DNA of 59,968 nucleotides from Thermoprotei archaeon (GCA_003649205.1 QMRC01000011.1:1-59968), one strand, 5' to 3'. Shown: positions 34,691 to 43,794, counted from the stretch's first letter. Notes: generated by a model not told the origin, from the letters alone. Program-made: numbers and translations.

Positions 34691-35254
34691 CTACCCACCG
34701 TACTTGGCATCTGTTAGTTCTTTGAGCACATTGTACATAGGTCTAAGGAAGTACATTACCAGAGCTAGCTCTGTTGTCGATAGCTCGGATATCTTCTCGA
34801 GTAGGTTCTCAACAGTTAAAGTACCCATACGTGGTACAGGACAATGTTGTGCTAGCCATTGCACAGTTGCGTAGAGAAATGCAGCATATCCAACGGCTTC
34901 ATCAAACTTTCCCTGTAACACACTTTTGACTTCTTCTATAGTTATCTTTCCATCCAGATACCCTGCTATAATGTCACATATACTGCATTCTACGCATCCT
35001 TGTCTATATTCTCTAACTTCTTTACCTAGCTTTTTGGCTATTTCTACTGGTACTCTAACTTTATCAGAGGCCTTGGCATATGCAAATGCTAAGGTAGCTA
35101 CAATACCTACATCCTCCATTAATTGTGGCAGCGTTCTGCATCGCGTACGGAATTTTTCACCATAATCCCGCTTATACTTGGCTAATTCATCAAATCGGCT
35201 TATTATTTCAAGGCAATGCTTTAAAGCGTCCTGCGATAACCTACGTATGGGCAT
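34691..35254 (-). CDS. cmr5: type III-B CRISPR small subunit Cmr5 (Cas11)
   Basis: A 187-aa all-helical protein beginning MPIRRLSQDALKHCLEIISRFDELAKYKRDYGEKFRTRCRTLPQLMEDVG, which fits the Cmr5 pattern of repeated units bridging Cmr2 and Cmr4. A Cys pair (GCVECSICDII) lies in the middle. It is somewhat longer than the usual 120-150 aa. Position between cmr4 and cmr1 supports the call; small subunits diverge fast, so the sequence evidence alone is modest. Confidence 0.78.
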   Translation of the reverse strand: MPIRRLSQDALKHCLEIISRFDELAKYKRDYGEKFRTRCRTLPQLMEDVGIVATLAFAYAKASDKVRVPVEIAKKLGKEVREYRQGCVECSICDIIAGYLDGKITIEEVKSVLQGKFDEAVGYAAFLYATVQWLAQHCPVPRMGTLTVENLLEKISELSTTELALVMYFLRPMYNVLKELTDAKYGG

Positions 35255-35260
35255 GCCTTG

Positions 35261-36286
35261 CTACACCCCAAGGAGCTTCACTATGCCACGACCTATCGTC
35301 TCATGACCTCCTAGGATTAGGTAGCCGCCTTCCTTCAGCTTTAGTTTCTCTGTAATGTACTCTTTGATCTCCTTCTCTCCTGGTTCTTTACCGGTTAGCT
35401 TCCTAAACTCTTCTGCCACATCTGCCTTTCTCACCATTGAGTATAGGAAAACTGTTACAAATATCGTATACTCTGGAACATTTTCCTCAAGCCAAGGACC
35501 TTCGTCAACTACCTTAATAGCCGGCTTGAGACGGACACGTGCTTGACGGATAATACTTCGCTCAATAATTTCACGACCAATTGTATCGGGAACTACTGCA
35601 AGACCAACTTCTGTCAATGTGCATTGCTTTGGTAGGTTATTTAGAAATGTATCCACTTCCTTTAGAGACCTTACCTTGAGCTTGAATTCTTCATTTAACA
35701 CAATTTCATTACCTATAGCTGTCTTTTGAAGGGCATTCGAGGTAACTATTGCAGTGTCTTCACTTAACTCTTGAGTAGTCTTTTCCAGCAATGCTTTAGC
35801 TATGTCGTAGTATCTCTTTGCGTCCTCACTACCATAGATGTCAAAATATAGCTTTGTATATGTTTTGAAATATCTTAGTAGTTGTGGTGTTGTAATATAT
35901 ATCCACACACCTCGCAGAGACCTAGCTGGAATTGCTAGCAACTTTCCCTCAAGTATGGCGATTGCACCTGTGAACATTTCTGTAACTCCACGTACTTCAG
36001 GAGGCGGACCAAAGAGAGCTTTAATTATAGGATTTCTGTTTGCTTCATTAATTGCCTCGTCTAACTTCTTACCATCTTTAATCAGCTTAGGTACTAATTC
36101 TGACACAAACCTTGCTCTCAATGGCCCCTTTAGACTCGATGGTGGTATCACTGGGTATCCAAACGCATCCCTCTGTATGGGTAGGTCAACTACACCTATT
36201 GCCCTTCCTGTACCCACGTGCACCGGTGTAATTGCCTCTATAAATACAAGAGAGGCTTCACGATACGTACCAGCGACCAAGCTCAA
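35261..36286 (-). CDS. cmr4: type III-B CRISPR backbone RAMP and target RNase Cmr4 (Cas7)
   Basis: The repeated backbone subunit, 341 aa. FIEAITPVHVGTGRAIGVVDLPIQRDAFGYPVIPPSSLKGPLRARF is the Cmr4 signature; the Asp in GVVDLPIQR is the residue that cuts target RNA every six bases in characterised Cmr4 proteins and is intact here. The C-terminal GGYLILGGHETIGRGIV has the glycine loop. It is the first gene of the operon, starting at TTG 36286 with GAGAGGG just upstream. An intact active site predicts a working RNA-targeting complex. Confidence 0.93.
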   Translation of the reverse strand: MSLVAGTYREASLVFIEAITPVHVGTGRAIGVVDLPIQRDAFGYPVIPPSSLKGPLRARFVSELVPKLIKDGKKLDEAINEANRNPIIKALFGPPPEVRGVTEMFTGAIAILEGKLLAIPARSLRGVWIYITTPQLLRYFKTYTKLYFDIYGSEDAKRYYDIAKALLEKTTQELSEDTAIVTSNALQKTAIGNEIVLNEEFKLKVRSLKEVDTFLNNLPKQCTLTEVGLAVVPDTIGREIIERSIIRQARVRLKPAIKVVDEGPWLEENVPEYTIFVTVFLYSMVRKADVAEEFRKLTGKEPGEKEIKEYITEKLKLKEGGYLILGGHETIGRGIVKLLGV

Positions 36287-36317
36287 GCAAAATCCCTCTC
36301 TGCCCTCAATGAGTATT

Positions 36318-36330
36318 GCTATTTAAGGTA
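36318..36330 (-). promoter_or_regulatory. TATA-like promoter of the cmr operon
   Basis: On the minus strand TACCTTAAATAGC lies about 32-44 bases before the cmr4 start, with an ACC-type BRE position in front. This would place the transcription start near 36295, giving a very short leader. Confidence 0.45.
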
Positions 36331-36423
36331 TTTTAGAAAAACTGTCTGGAAATGCTTGAGGAACGACGATATTGGCCTCTTGGTATCTCTGAAACGGTAT
36401 GACCATTAACTGGAACACGGCTA

Positions 36424-37083
36424 CTAGAGCCATATTAGTTGCATATCCTCCTCTCTCAGATATATCACAGGCGAGTAATATACGTACCGAAGCGTGCTAT
36501 AGAGTGCTATTCCTGCCGGTCTTGGGCCAGAAGTACAGTCACCAATTACAATGTACTCGTTCGAGTACTTCTCCACAAGGTTTGAAACGAGCTTAGCTAC
36601 GTGCTCAGTATCGTAGAGTGATTGTGCATCAAGTAAGAAAAGTTCAAAATTTGAAAGCTCTGTGGAGTTCCAGCTCTCGGTAGCTTCCTTACTTGTTAAG
36701 ATAATTGCCTTAGCGACGTATATATCACTCTCCTTGAGCCTCCTTATTGCAACTTTAGGTTCAGGTTCACTATGCCATAGCTTCCTACCTAGCAACCCTA
36801 TGTATAGGTATGGCTCCCTCAACTTAGCCATGTAGCCAAATGGTGTTAGGTACCTCAATCTGTACACGCCTTGACCAAGATACTCGATTAGCTCTAGGTC
36901 CTGAAGCTCTCGAAGATATCTCCATAAGCTGGTTCTCGGCACCTTAGCTACAGTAGAGAGTTTCGAAAATGAGGCCACTCTACCTAACCTAGCTAACGTC
37001 ACCAGCACGTGAAGCAACTTCCTCCTCTTTCTCTCCTGTACTTGAGTAAAGAGGTATTGTAAAATATCTCGTAGTTTCGACAT
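36424..37083 (-). CDS. wHTH regulator with CARF-like C-terminal domain
   Basis: A 219-aa protein starting at ATG 37083. Residues 1-80 form a winged helix (RKLLHVLVTLARLGRVASFSKLSTVAKVPRTSLWRYLRELQDLELIEYL, wing GQGVYRLRYL). The C-terminal part is alpha/beta and includes YIVIGDCTSGPRPAGIALYS, which fits the D-x-T/S-G-x-x-P CARF ligand loop. Domain order is the reverse of Csa3 (CARF then HTH). Placed upstream of cmr4 on the same strand and divergent from a CARF-wHTH gene, it is a good candidate for a cyclic-oligoadenylate-responsive regulator of this locus. The HTH is confident; CARF is an inference. Confidence 0.65.
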   Translation of the reverse strand: MSKLRDILQYLFTQVQERKRRKLLHVLVTLARLGRVASFSKLSTVAKVPRTSLWRYLRELQDLELIEYLGQGVYRLRYLTPFGYMAKLREPYLYIGLLGRKLWHSEPEPKVAIRRLKESDIYVAKAIILTSKEATESWNSTELSNFELFLLDAQSLYDTEHVAKLVSNLVEKYSNEYIVIGDCTSGPRPAGIALYSTLRYVYYSPVIYLREEDMQLIWL

Positions 37084-37468
37084 AGTTAGCAACACTATTC
37101 TCGATAATCACTGAGCTATTCTTCACAGTAACTGCTTAGTAGATATGTAGTTGCATTTTTGTTGGGTTTCTTTCTGTGATGGTCAGTGCAGTTGTGATTA
37201 TCAAGTGATAGAGGTTACCTCTCAATACTGAGTGCTTTAGCATTAGTGTGTTCTCATTCAAATCCGTGAAGGATTTTGGTATATTGGTTATGTACGTAAC
37301 TTAGGTACGTACCAGTGTTTAGTTTTCTCCATTAATCTAAGGTTTAAATTTATGTTAGTTTTGTATTAGCTATTGTTATCATGAAACTATTCTTAAGTAT
37401 GTGCTAGCTACTATGATCTTAGTAAGACTATTACATGTTTTCTAGGGTAATTTAGTTATGGTGTTGGT
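37084..37468. promoter_or_regulatory. divergent promoter region between two CARF/HTH genes
   Basis: 385 bases with no gene. TTTAAATTTATG near 37345-37360 and AGGTTTAAATTTA are TATA-like elements facing right; ACGTAACTTAGGTACGT near 37292-37307 is a partial palindrome that could be an operator. Both flanking genes encode winged-helix proteins, so autoregulation here is plausible. A TTCAAATCC at 37258 recalls a tRNA T-loop, but no tRNA arms pair around it. Confidence 0.4.
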
Positions 37469-38197
37469 ATGCCTTTGAGGGTGCTGATTACTCCTTTGGG
37501 TCTTGCTCCTGGCGCTGTAACTACAGTTCTAGATGGTTTAAGGGATAAGCTTAAGATCAAGGTTGATGGGGTGTACATCGTTACTACTAGCTATGGTGAT
37601 ATCGTAAGTAAGGTAGTACCGTTTCTAAAGGAGGAACTATATCGATGCTATGGTATTACCGATATCATCGACAAGTACATTAGCGGTACAGACATAAGGT
37701 CTCTAAATGACTTCATTGAGTACATGAGGATTTGTGCAGGTATACTGAAGGAGCAGAGAGCAGCTGGCAATGAGGTTTATATTTCAACTGCGGGCGGTAG
37801 AGGACCTATGGGTGCTGCACTTACTGTACTTGGCTATATCTTCAGTGATATCGTGAAGTTAATAGTTCATGCGGTAGTCCCTGAAGAAATTGAGAAACAA
37901 GGCTCAATCAAAGTACTTGAGACGCTATCTGAGGAAAAGCGTAGAGAAATTCTTCACCCTAGCAACTACGAGTTAGTTACCCTACCTGTATTACCACTTA
38001 AGTGGACTCTAGACGATATCCTCACCACGCTTGAGATTAAGTCAACAACAAATATTGAGGATATTAAGCGTAGGCTACCCCATATATCCAATGTCGTCGA
38101 AGATTGCATTAGACATGGATTATTGAAGAAGCTTGATGATAGGTATGAGAGAACTACCGTAGGTGAAGCACTGTATAGAGCACTTAAAGCTCCTTAA
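37469..38197 (+). CDS. CARF-wHTH protein (Csa3-like CRISPR regulator)
   Basis: A 242-aa protein. The N-terminal Rossmann-like CARF domain starts VLITPLGLAPGAVTTVLDGL (first strand and ligand loop), continues with VDGVYIVTTSYGDIV and has the second ligand loop EVYISTAGGRGPMGAALTVLGY. The C-terminal ~70 residues (WTLDDILTTLEIKSTTNIEDIKRRLPHISNVVEDCIRHGLLKKLDDRYERTTVGEALYRAL) are a winged helix. This is the Csa3 architecture; Csa3 proteins bind cyclic oligoadenylate and control cas genes or arrays. It is transcribed toward the APE2256-type gene, with which it converges. Confidence 0.8.
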   Translation: MPLRVLITPLGLAPGAVTTVLDGLRDKLKIKVDGVYIVTTSYGDIVSKVVPFLKEELYRCYGITDIIDKYISGTDIRSLNDFIEYMRICAGILKEQRAAGNEVYISTAGGRGPMGAALTVLGYIFSDIVKLIVHAVVPEEIEKQGSIKVLETLSEEKRREILHPSNYELVTLPVLPLKWTLDDILTTLEIKSTTNIEDIKRRLPHISNVVEDCIRHGLLKKLDDRYERTTVGEALYRALKAP

Positions 38198-38214
38198 AAC
38201 TACTCTGACTAACC

Positions 38215-38418
38215 TTAGGTCAACACCTTAATCGCAATCTTACCATCTGACGATACATGAACTATGTACACGCGCTCTTCAGGTATTACTAAGTACTTCC
38301 TTCTCCTAATTCTCACTTCCTTTGCTTCACATGGTTTCCAGGTATCAGTTCTCACCTCTACTACCCTGTGAATAGTTACTCTACGGTAGGAAACCTCAAT
38401 ATCCGGACTCACGTTCAT
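38215..38418 (-). CDS. hypothetical protein, 67 aa
   Basis: A beta-rich small basic protein: IEVSYRRVTIHRVVEVRTDTWKPCEAKEVRIRRRKYLVIPEERVYIVHVSSDGKIAIKVLT. Its ATG directly follows the stop of the APE2256 CARF gene (TGAATG), so it is coupled to it. The tail of the CARF protein (LITGYVYEVEVKGRQLMIVKRDEKTVDIYEVE) has the same beta character, so this may be a companion subunit or a split-off domain. The function is unknown. Confidence 0.55.
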   Translation of the reverse strand: MNVSPDIEVSYRRVTIHRVVEVRTDTWKPCEAKEVRIRRRKYLVIPEERVYIVHVSSDGKIAIKVLT

Positions 38419-39387
38419 TCACTCAACCTCATAGATGTCAACAGTTTTCTCATCTCTCTTCACAATCATGAGTTGACGACCCTTAACCTCTACCTCATAC
38501 ACGTAACCTGTGATTAAGTTCCTAGGATCTATCTGCACAGTATCGTCCACAACCTTAATACCTTCCACGAACTTCTTCTTCAGTAAGTACTTAATCCAAG
38601 GTCTAATCGTGTAGCTCTCAGATTCACCTCTCTCACGAACAATACCTCTCGCCTTAAGTTCTTTAGGTAGCTCACTTGCTGGTACTACATCTCTAGTACC
38701 GAAGATACACAGTATCTTCTTTGCCAGCTCTGGATCTAGACAGAGCTTCAGTACAGGTAGTGTCACGACCTTTCTGAAGGTTTCATGTATGTAGTACACG
38801 AGATCAACGTCGTAGAGTGTAGCTAGTACGTAGAGAAATGATGATTCAGGCTTAAAACCACCTGTTAGGTTTAGAGCTACATTAAACCCCTCTTCCTTAG
38901 CCCTCGTAATCAACCTACTCGCTGTATCCATCAATTGCGCCAACGCTTCATCAAAGTACTCAGGACCCCAACCCCAACGACCAATCACATGCACCTCACA
39001 CGGAGTACCCAACTGCTCCCTAATCACCTTACGCAAGATCTCTCCAGAAAACCTACCCAAACCCGTGGCTGTAACCAGTAGGTGAATCCTACTAGCTCTC
39101 AACGTAGGATCCTCCTCAATGAGACCAACGTAGGCATTAAGCTCAGCAGAAATCCTCAAATTACTCCTCAACCTCTCAAGCACAACATCCTGAAGCTTCC
39201 TAAGACGAGCCTCAACAAGCCTCTCCTCCTCAGACCCAGGCACAACCTTAAGCGCACTATCAACAACCTCAATAAACTCCCTCTCAACATCACTCAACAC
39301 AGCACCACTAACTCTCCTCTCCTTAAGCTCCCTACAAACATTCAACACATGAGCAACACCAACAGTAAAGACATGAACCCAAGACAT
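38419..39387 (-). CDS. APE2256-family CARF protein (ring-nuclease-like)
   Basis: A 322-aa protein starting at ATG 39387 (MSWVHVFTVGVAHVLNVCREL). After a helical insert comes HLLVTATGLGRFSGEIL, then EGFNVALNLTGGFKPESSFLYVLATLYDVDLVYYIHETFRKVVTLPVLKL, the hallmark of the APE2256/Cas_APE2256 (TIGR02619) family; Crn1-type ring nucleases that degrade cyclic tetra-adenylate belong here. A C-terminal extension (~100 residues) adds a wHTH-like and a beta domain. It probably switches off cOA signalling from Cmr2. A paralogue lies at 48046. The 5' part has extreme G+T bias. Confidence 0.82.
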   Translation of the reverse strand: MSWVHVFTVGVAHVLNVCRELKERRVSGAVLSDVEREFIEVVDSALKVVPGSEEERLVEARLRKLQDVVLERLRSNLRISAELNAYVGLIEEDPTLRASRIHLLVTATGLGRFSGEILRKVIREQLGTPCEVHVIGRWGWGPEYFDEALAQLMDTASRLITRAKEEGFNVALNLTGGFKPESSFLYVLATLYDVDLVYYIHETFRKVVTLPVLKLCLDPELAKKILCIFGTRDVVPASELPKELKARGIVRERGESESYTIRPWIKYLLKKKFVEGIKVVDDTVQIDPRNLITGYVYEVEVKGRQLMIVKRDEKTVDIYEVE

Positions 39388-39600
39388 CGAAACCCCCAAA
39401 GTACACCACACACCCCACATACATAGATTACTCAGAAAACAACCACCATACAGACACAACACCTCACCAAAACCAACAGAACAACTTCAAGACACAGAAA
39501 CCAGAGACCACAACTAAAAGAGAACCAAACTCAAAGCACAAGTAAACCAAACTCACCAAAACCCACCCCTAATACAACCACCAAGTTCAAACCAACAACC

Positions 39601-42600
39601 CCTCTAATACTTGTTTCAAGTGATCACATAGTTGATAAGGTTAAGAGAGGTGATAAGGTCTTTCAATGTTTGTTTCTGCTCCCTGGGCGTACATTGAGTA
39701 CTTCGGCTTCGGTTACCACACTTTCAATGTTTGTTTCACCGAGCTGATGTGTCAGTGGATTAAGGAAAATCTGTGAGATTTTTCTCTTTCAATGTTTGTT
39801 TCGATGCTGCAGCTGTTCGTGGAGACGGAGATGTTCGGTACAGTGGCTTTCAATGTTTGTTTCGCACGTGTACTTCCACATCACTCAGGAGTACATACTC
39901 GACCCACACAGTCTTTCAATGTTTGTTTCTCTACGTGAACCCACCTTAATCTTCTCCTTTTTCTCACTCATTCGGGGCTTTCAATGTTTGTTTCTGTAAA
40001 GGACCTAATACACACTTTCAGCCAACACAGCAGGAGGCTTTCAATGTTTGTTTCGATAGTAGCAATGCTGAGAGAAGGCTACAGTCCAAGCACAATCTTT
40101 CAATGTTTGTTTCGGCTCGTACTAGAGTACCTCATGTATGAGGGAACAGGAACAACACTCTTTCAATGTTTGTTTCTAGGCCACCCATTTGATGACCTAG
40201 AGAAGCTAGTTAGAGAATTCCTGCTTTCAATGTTTGTTTCGGAACAAACAAAGTTCTATGATGGAATTTCCGAGGAAATCAAGCTTTCAATGTTTGTTTC
40301 GGTAGAAGGTGATGGCTTTGTCAATACGTGAATCTAAAGTCACTTTCAATGTTTGTTTCTACGTATGCCCACGTTGTTTAGCAGAGCTCCAGTACGCAGG
40401 TCTTTCAATGTTTGTTTCACTAGGAGAATTAGGTACTGGGTCTTCAGGGCCATTGGCTGGATACCTTTCAATGTTTGTTTCTTTGCTTTACGGAAAAGTA
40501 TACACTGCAATAAAAGGACATATGATAATCTTTCCAGCTTTCAATGTTTGTTTCCCTGTTACAAAGACACTCAGAGAACATTTGAAGTTACCTCTTTCAA
40601 TGTTTGTTTCACTACAATGGCTGTGAGCCGCAGAGGACGTACATTGAACTTTCAATGTTTGCTTTCAATGTTTGTTTCGTTGCACGCGTTAATAAACAAG
40701 TGCCTTCTTGAGTTGTGCTTTCAATGTTTGTTTCGAGAGGTCTCTCAATACTTGTTGGTCTTCACAGGGATTATCGCTTTCAATGTTTGTTTCGGATTCT
40801 AGGATTAGGTTATATAACATGGACTGTGTTATCTTTCAATGTTTGTTTCAAGCAAATCAATGAGTTGCTGAGTGAGCTTAGGGAGCTCTTTCAATGTTTG
40901 TTTCCAGAGGAGAAAAAAGAGAAGAAAAAGAAAGTAATTGACCTTCACTTTCAATGTTTGTTTCAGCTCATAAAGTTCTTGTGTGGTTGCTAACTAAGGT
41001 AACTCCCTTTCAATGTTTGTTTCACTTCATTGCCCTAGTGAGGTTGTTCATGGAATTGCAATGGCTCTTTCAATGTTTGTTTCAACATGAAGTTGCGATT
41101 TTGAGAGATGGAAAGGTTATAGATCCTTTCAATGTTTGTTTCCAAGCTAAAGAATTAGTCAAAGAAAAAGAGCTAACAGTGATCTTCACTTTCAATGTTT
41201 GTTTCATTTGGGCGACCAACTGATTTACATTGTTCCTGAGAGACCCTTTCAATGTTTGTTTCGAGAAACTCAGACTTAGTAGGCTCGTAGTGGCTCACAC
41301 TTTCACCCTTTCAATGTTTGTTTCAAAAGAAAGGGATGCAAATAATAATTCACACCGAAATTGATTGCGGCTTTCAATGTTTGTTTCACAGGAAGTTATA
41401 CATTGCCGAAAGAGGGCATATGTTGATTCTTTCAATGTTTGTTTCAGGAACTGGGTGCTATTCGAGTGATGTCTGCTAGGCTCAAACTACCTGTTCTTTC
41501 AATGTTTGTTTCTCAGTAAGTACGGTAGAGGTGTACAGTGTACACCATTAATCATCTTTCAATGTTTGTTTCACGCAGTTCTGAGGCTACTGAGAGACCT
41601 AATGAAGTACGTCTTTCAATGTTTGTTTCACTAGCGTTTTTAACTGACAAGATAGTAAAGCTAGAAGACAAAGTCTTTCAATGTTTGTTTCTAAACTACC
41701 TACGAAAACTTTTCTCGTGAAGAAAATAGCTTTCAATGTTTGTTTCCAGTAGTTGATAAGTTGCGTAGAGTAACAACAGAATTACTAACTTTCAATGTTT
41801 GTTTCACAGGCTTGTTGAGGAATATAGAGGTGAGGTGTACGAGTTCTTTCAATGTTTGTTTCGACTTATCTCTAACCTGTCTATCTCTGTGTCTGTTAGT
41901 CCTCTTTCCTTCTTTCAATGTTTGTTTCGGTGCTTTCATTGCTGGTGTGGGTAGGGAGTACCTATTCCTCTTTCAATGTTTGTTTCACCCAAGTGAGTTT
42001 ACTGATGCAGTGAGGAAGCTAGCTGTGGTCTTTCAATGTTTGTTTCGTACAGGATCCTAAAGCGTTACGAAAGTGACCAGGAGTTTACTTTCAATGTTTG
42101 TTTCTAGGGACTTGATAGCGATTACGACACTTGCGCTACTGTTAATCCTTTCAATGTTTGTTTCGATATACTGTTAGCGACACGATGTTTGCTATGTTCC
42201 TCAAAATGTGCTTTCAATGTTTGTTTCAAGGAAGCTACGCTACAAGGCATTAAGTCACAGGTAGATACTTTCAATGTTTGTTTCGAACAGCAGGTTAAGC
42301 TACTCGAAGAACTCAGGAGAAGAGACTTTCAATGTTTGTTTCAGAAGTACCCAGAGAGAGAGGAGGAAGAAAAAGAGTCCTCATGGTACTTTCAATGTTT
42401 GTTTCAAATATCCAACAACAAGAGACGAGGAAGAACAGGAAGGGCTCTTTCAATGTTTGTTTCAACCAATGAGGGTTACAGTGGTTTACGAGTACGGGTG
42501 CAGTAACCTTTCAATGTTTGTTTCCAGAAGTACCGAGCAGACATCATAGTACCTGTACTACCACTATCAACTTTCAATGTTTGTTTCAAGTCTCATAAGA

Positions 42601-43540
42601 GTACGAAACGAATTGTCCTCAAAATTCGTCTTTCAATGTTTGTTTCGAGAAAATTGTAGTTCTGCTCACTTCACTACTTCTTACCTTAACTTTCAATGTT
42701 TGTTTCACGGAAGCTCTAGCTGATGTCCCTGTTGCAGTGTATCAAGACGGTACTTTCAATGTTTGTTTCTTTGCTTTACGAGAGGTGAGTAGACGTGAGG
42801 TACAGGGAATTACTTTCTTCACTCATGCTTTCAATGTTTGTTTCAAGAGATAGAGAGGGAACTAAAGAACATCGAAGACATGACCTTACCAAGCTTTCAA
42901 TGTTTGTTTCAATTCATCATAGGTGTCGAAATCTACAAACGTAACTTGTACTTTCAATGTTTGTTTCCATGAGTTGCTTCACCTAGTGTTTGCAGAGAAA
43001 CAGAAACGTCTTTCAATGTTTGTTTCGCGTGAACTCCTAGCTAAGTGTCTAGAAGAATTGAAAGCTAACTTTCAATGTTTGTTTCACGAGCTTTTTTCAT
43101 ACATCTCTAACCTCATTTCCAAGTCTCGTTCTCCTTTCAATGTTTGTTTCTTGAACCAGCCAAGGAATTTCGAATAATAGAATATACGAATTTGGTACCT
43201 TTCAATGTTTGTTTCATTCAGTTCTACGTACTCAGCACAGAGCAAGTAATCAGAATCTTTCAATGTTTGTTTCGGGTAGACAGTAATGGTGGAACAGACA
43301 TTGATTACGCTATTAGGGTCTTTCAATGTTTGTTTCGTCGGTACGGTTCCTGTCGTGATTACTCACGTATATGTCCTCGATGTGGTTCTTTCAATGTTTG
43401 TTTCACTCGACAACGGTACGGAAATCAAAGAGCTGAACTATGAGGTAAAGGGTAACTTTCAATGTTTGTTTCTTTGCTTTAAGCAATACAAATAGCAACA
43501 ACATACAGAGACACTTAAATACACTTTCAATGTTTGTTTC
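39601..43540 (-). CRISPR. CRISPR array, 64 intact 17-nt repeats, transcribed leftward
   Basis: The + strand unit CTTTCAATGTTTGTTTC occurs 64 times from 39660 to 43540 with spacers of 38-58 nt (mostly 40-49). A degenerate copy (12 of 17 bases) at 39601-39617 is followed by a 42-nt spacer, marking the old end. Read on the minus strand, the repeat is GAAACAAACATTGAAAG, ending in the crenarchaeal 8-nt ATTGAAAG handle, so the transcript runs right to left from the leader at 43541. Four copies (40465, 42753, 43456, 43524) continue with TTTGCTTT, giving a 25-nt version. At 40649 a 13-nt partial copy abuts a full one. Seventeen nt is well below the usual 23-37. Confidence 0.98.
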
Positions 43541-43680
43541 TTTGCTTTTGTTCATGACTGGTTCCTGTGTCTATGTTGTTTAACTGGTTAATTTTTGTTG
43601 CTTTTTGTTGTTTTGCTGATGTTATTCATTTGCTCTTTATCAAATGTGCTTCTGCCCAGTATGTCCTATATTTAAACCTT
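43541..43680 (-). promoter_or_regulatory. CRISPR leader with TATA-like promoter
   Basis: The sequence right of the youngest repeat is T-rich on the + strand (TTTTTGTTGCTTTTTGTTG near 43592-43612) with no repeat and no ORF. On the minus strand AAGGTTTAAATATAGG at 43665-43680 is a good BRE/TATA, so transcription would begin near 43640, about 100 bases before the first repeat. The leader ends with AAAGCAAA directly at the repeat, the octamer found inside three internal copies. Confidence 0.7.
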
Positions 43681-43794
43681 ACCTATTGTCCCTGTGATGG
43701 TTCGGGTATATAAGGTTAACTCTATTTTGTGTGTTGCTTTCTGTGTCTTGGGTAAGTTTCTTTACTGTGTTGTGTGTTGTTTTCTTTGGTGTTT

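Noticed and set aside
27331..36286. Type III-A (Csm) or type I-A effector genes
   Set aside because: Gene order and motifs (GVVDLPIQR in the Cas7 subunit, Cmr3 and Cmr6 signatures) are those of Cmr; no cas3, cas5a, cas7a or cas8a genes are present in the window.
37240..37290. TTCAAATCC resembling a tRNA T-loop
   Set aside because: No complementary T-stem, acceptor or anticodon arms could be found around it.
39796..43495. Long open frames through the CRISPR array with repeated peptides such as FNVCF and SMFVS
   Set aside because: They are translations of the 17-nt repeat in successive frames, not proteins.
39660..43540. Self-targeting spacers against genes in this window
   Set aside because: No clear match was noticed by reading, but this was not an exhaustive comparison; an alignment of all spacers to the window would settle it.
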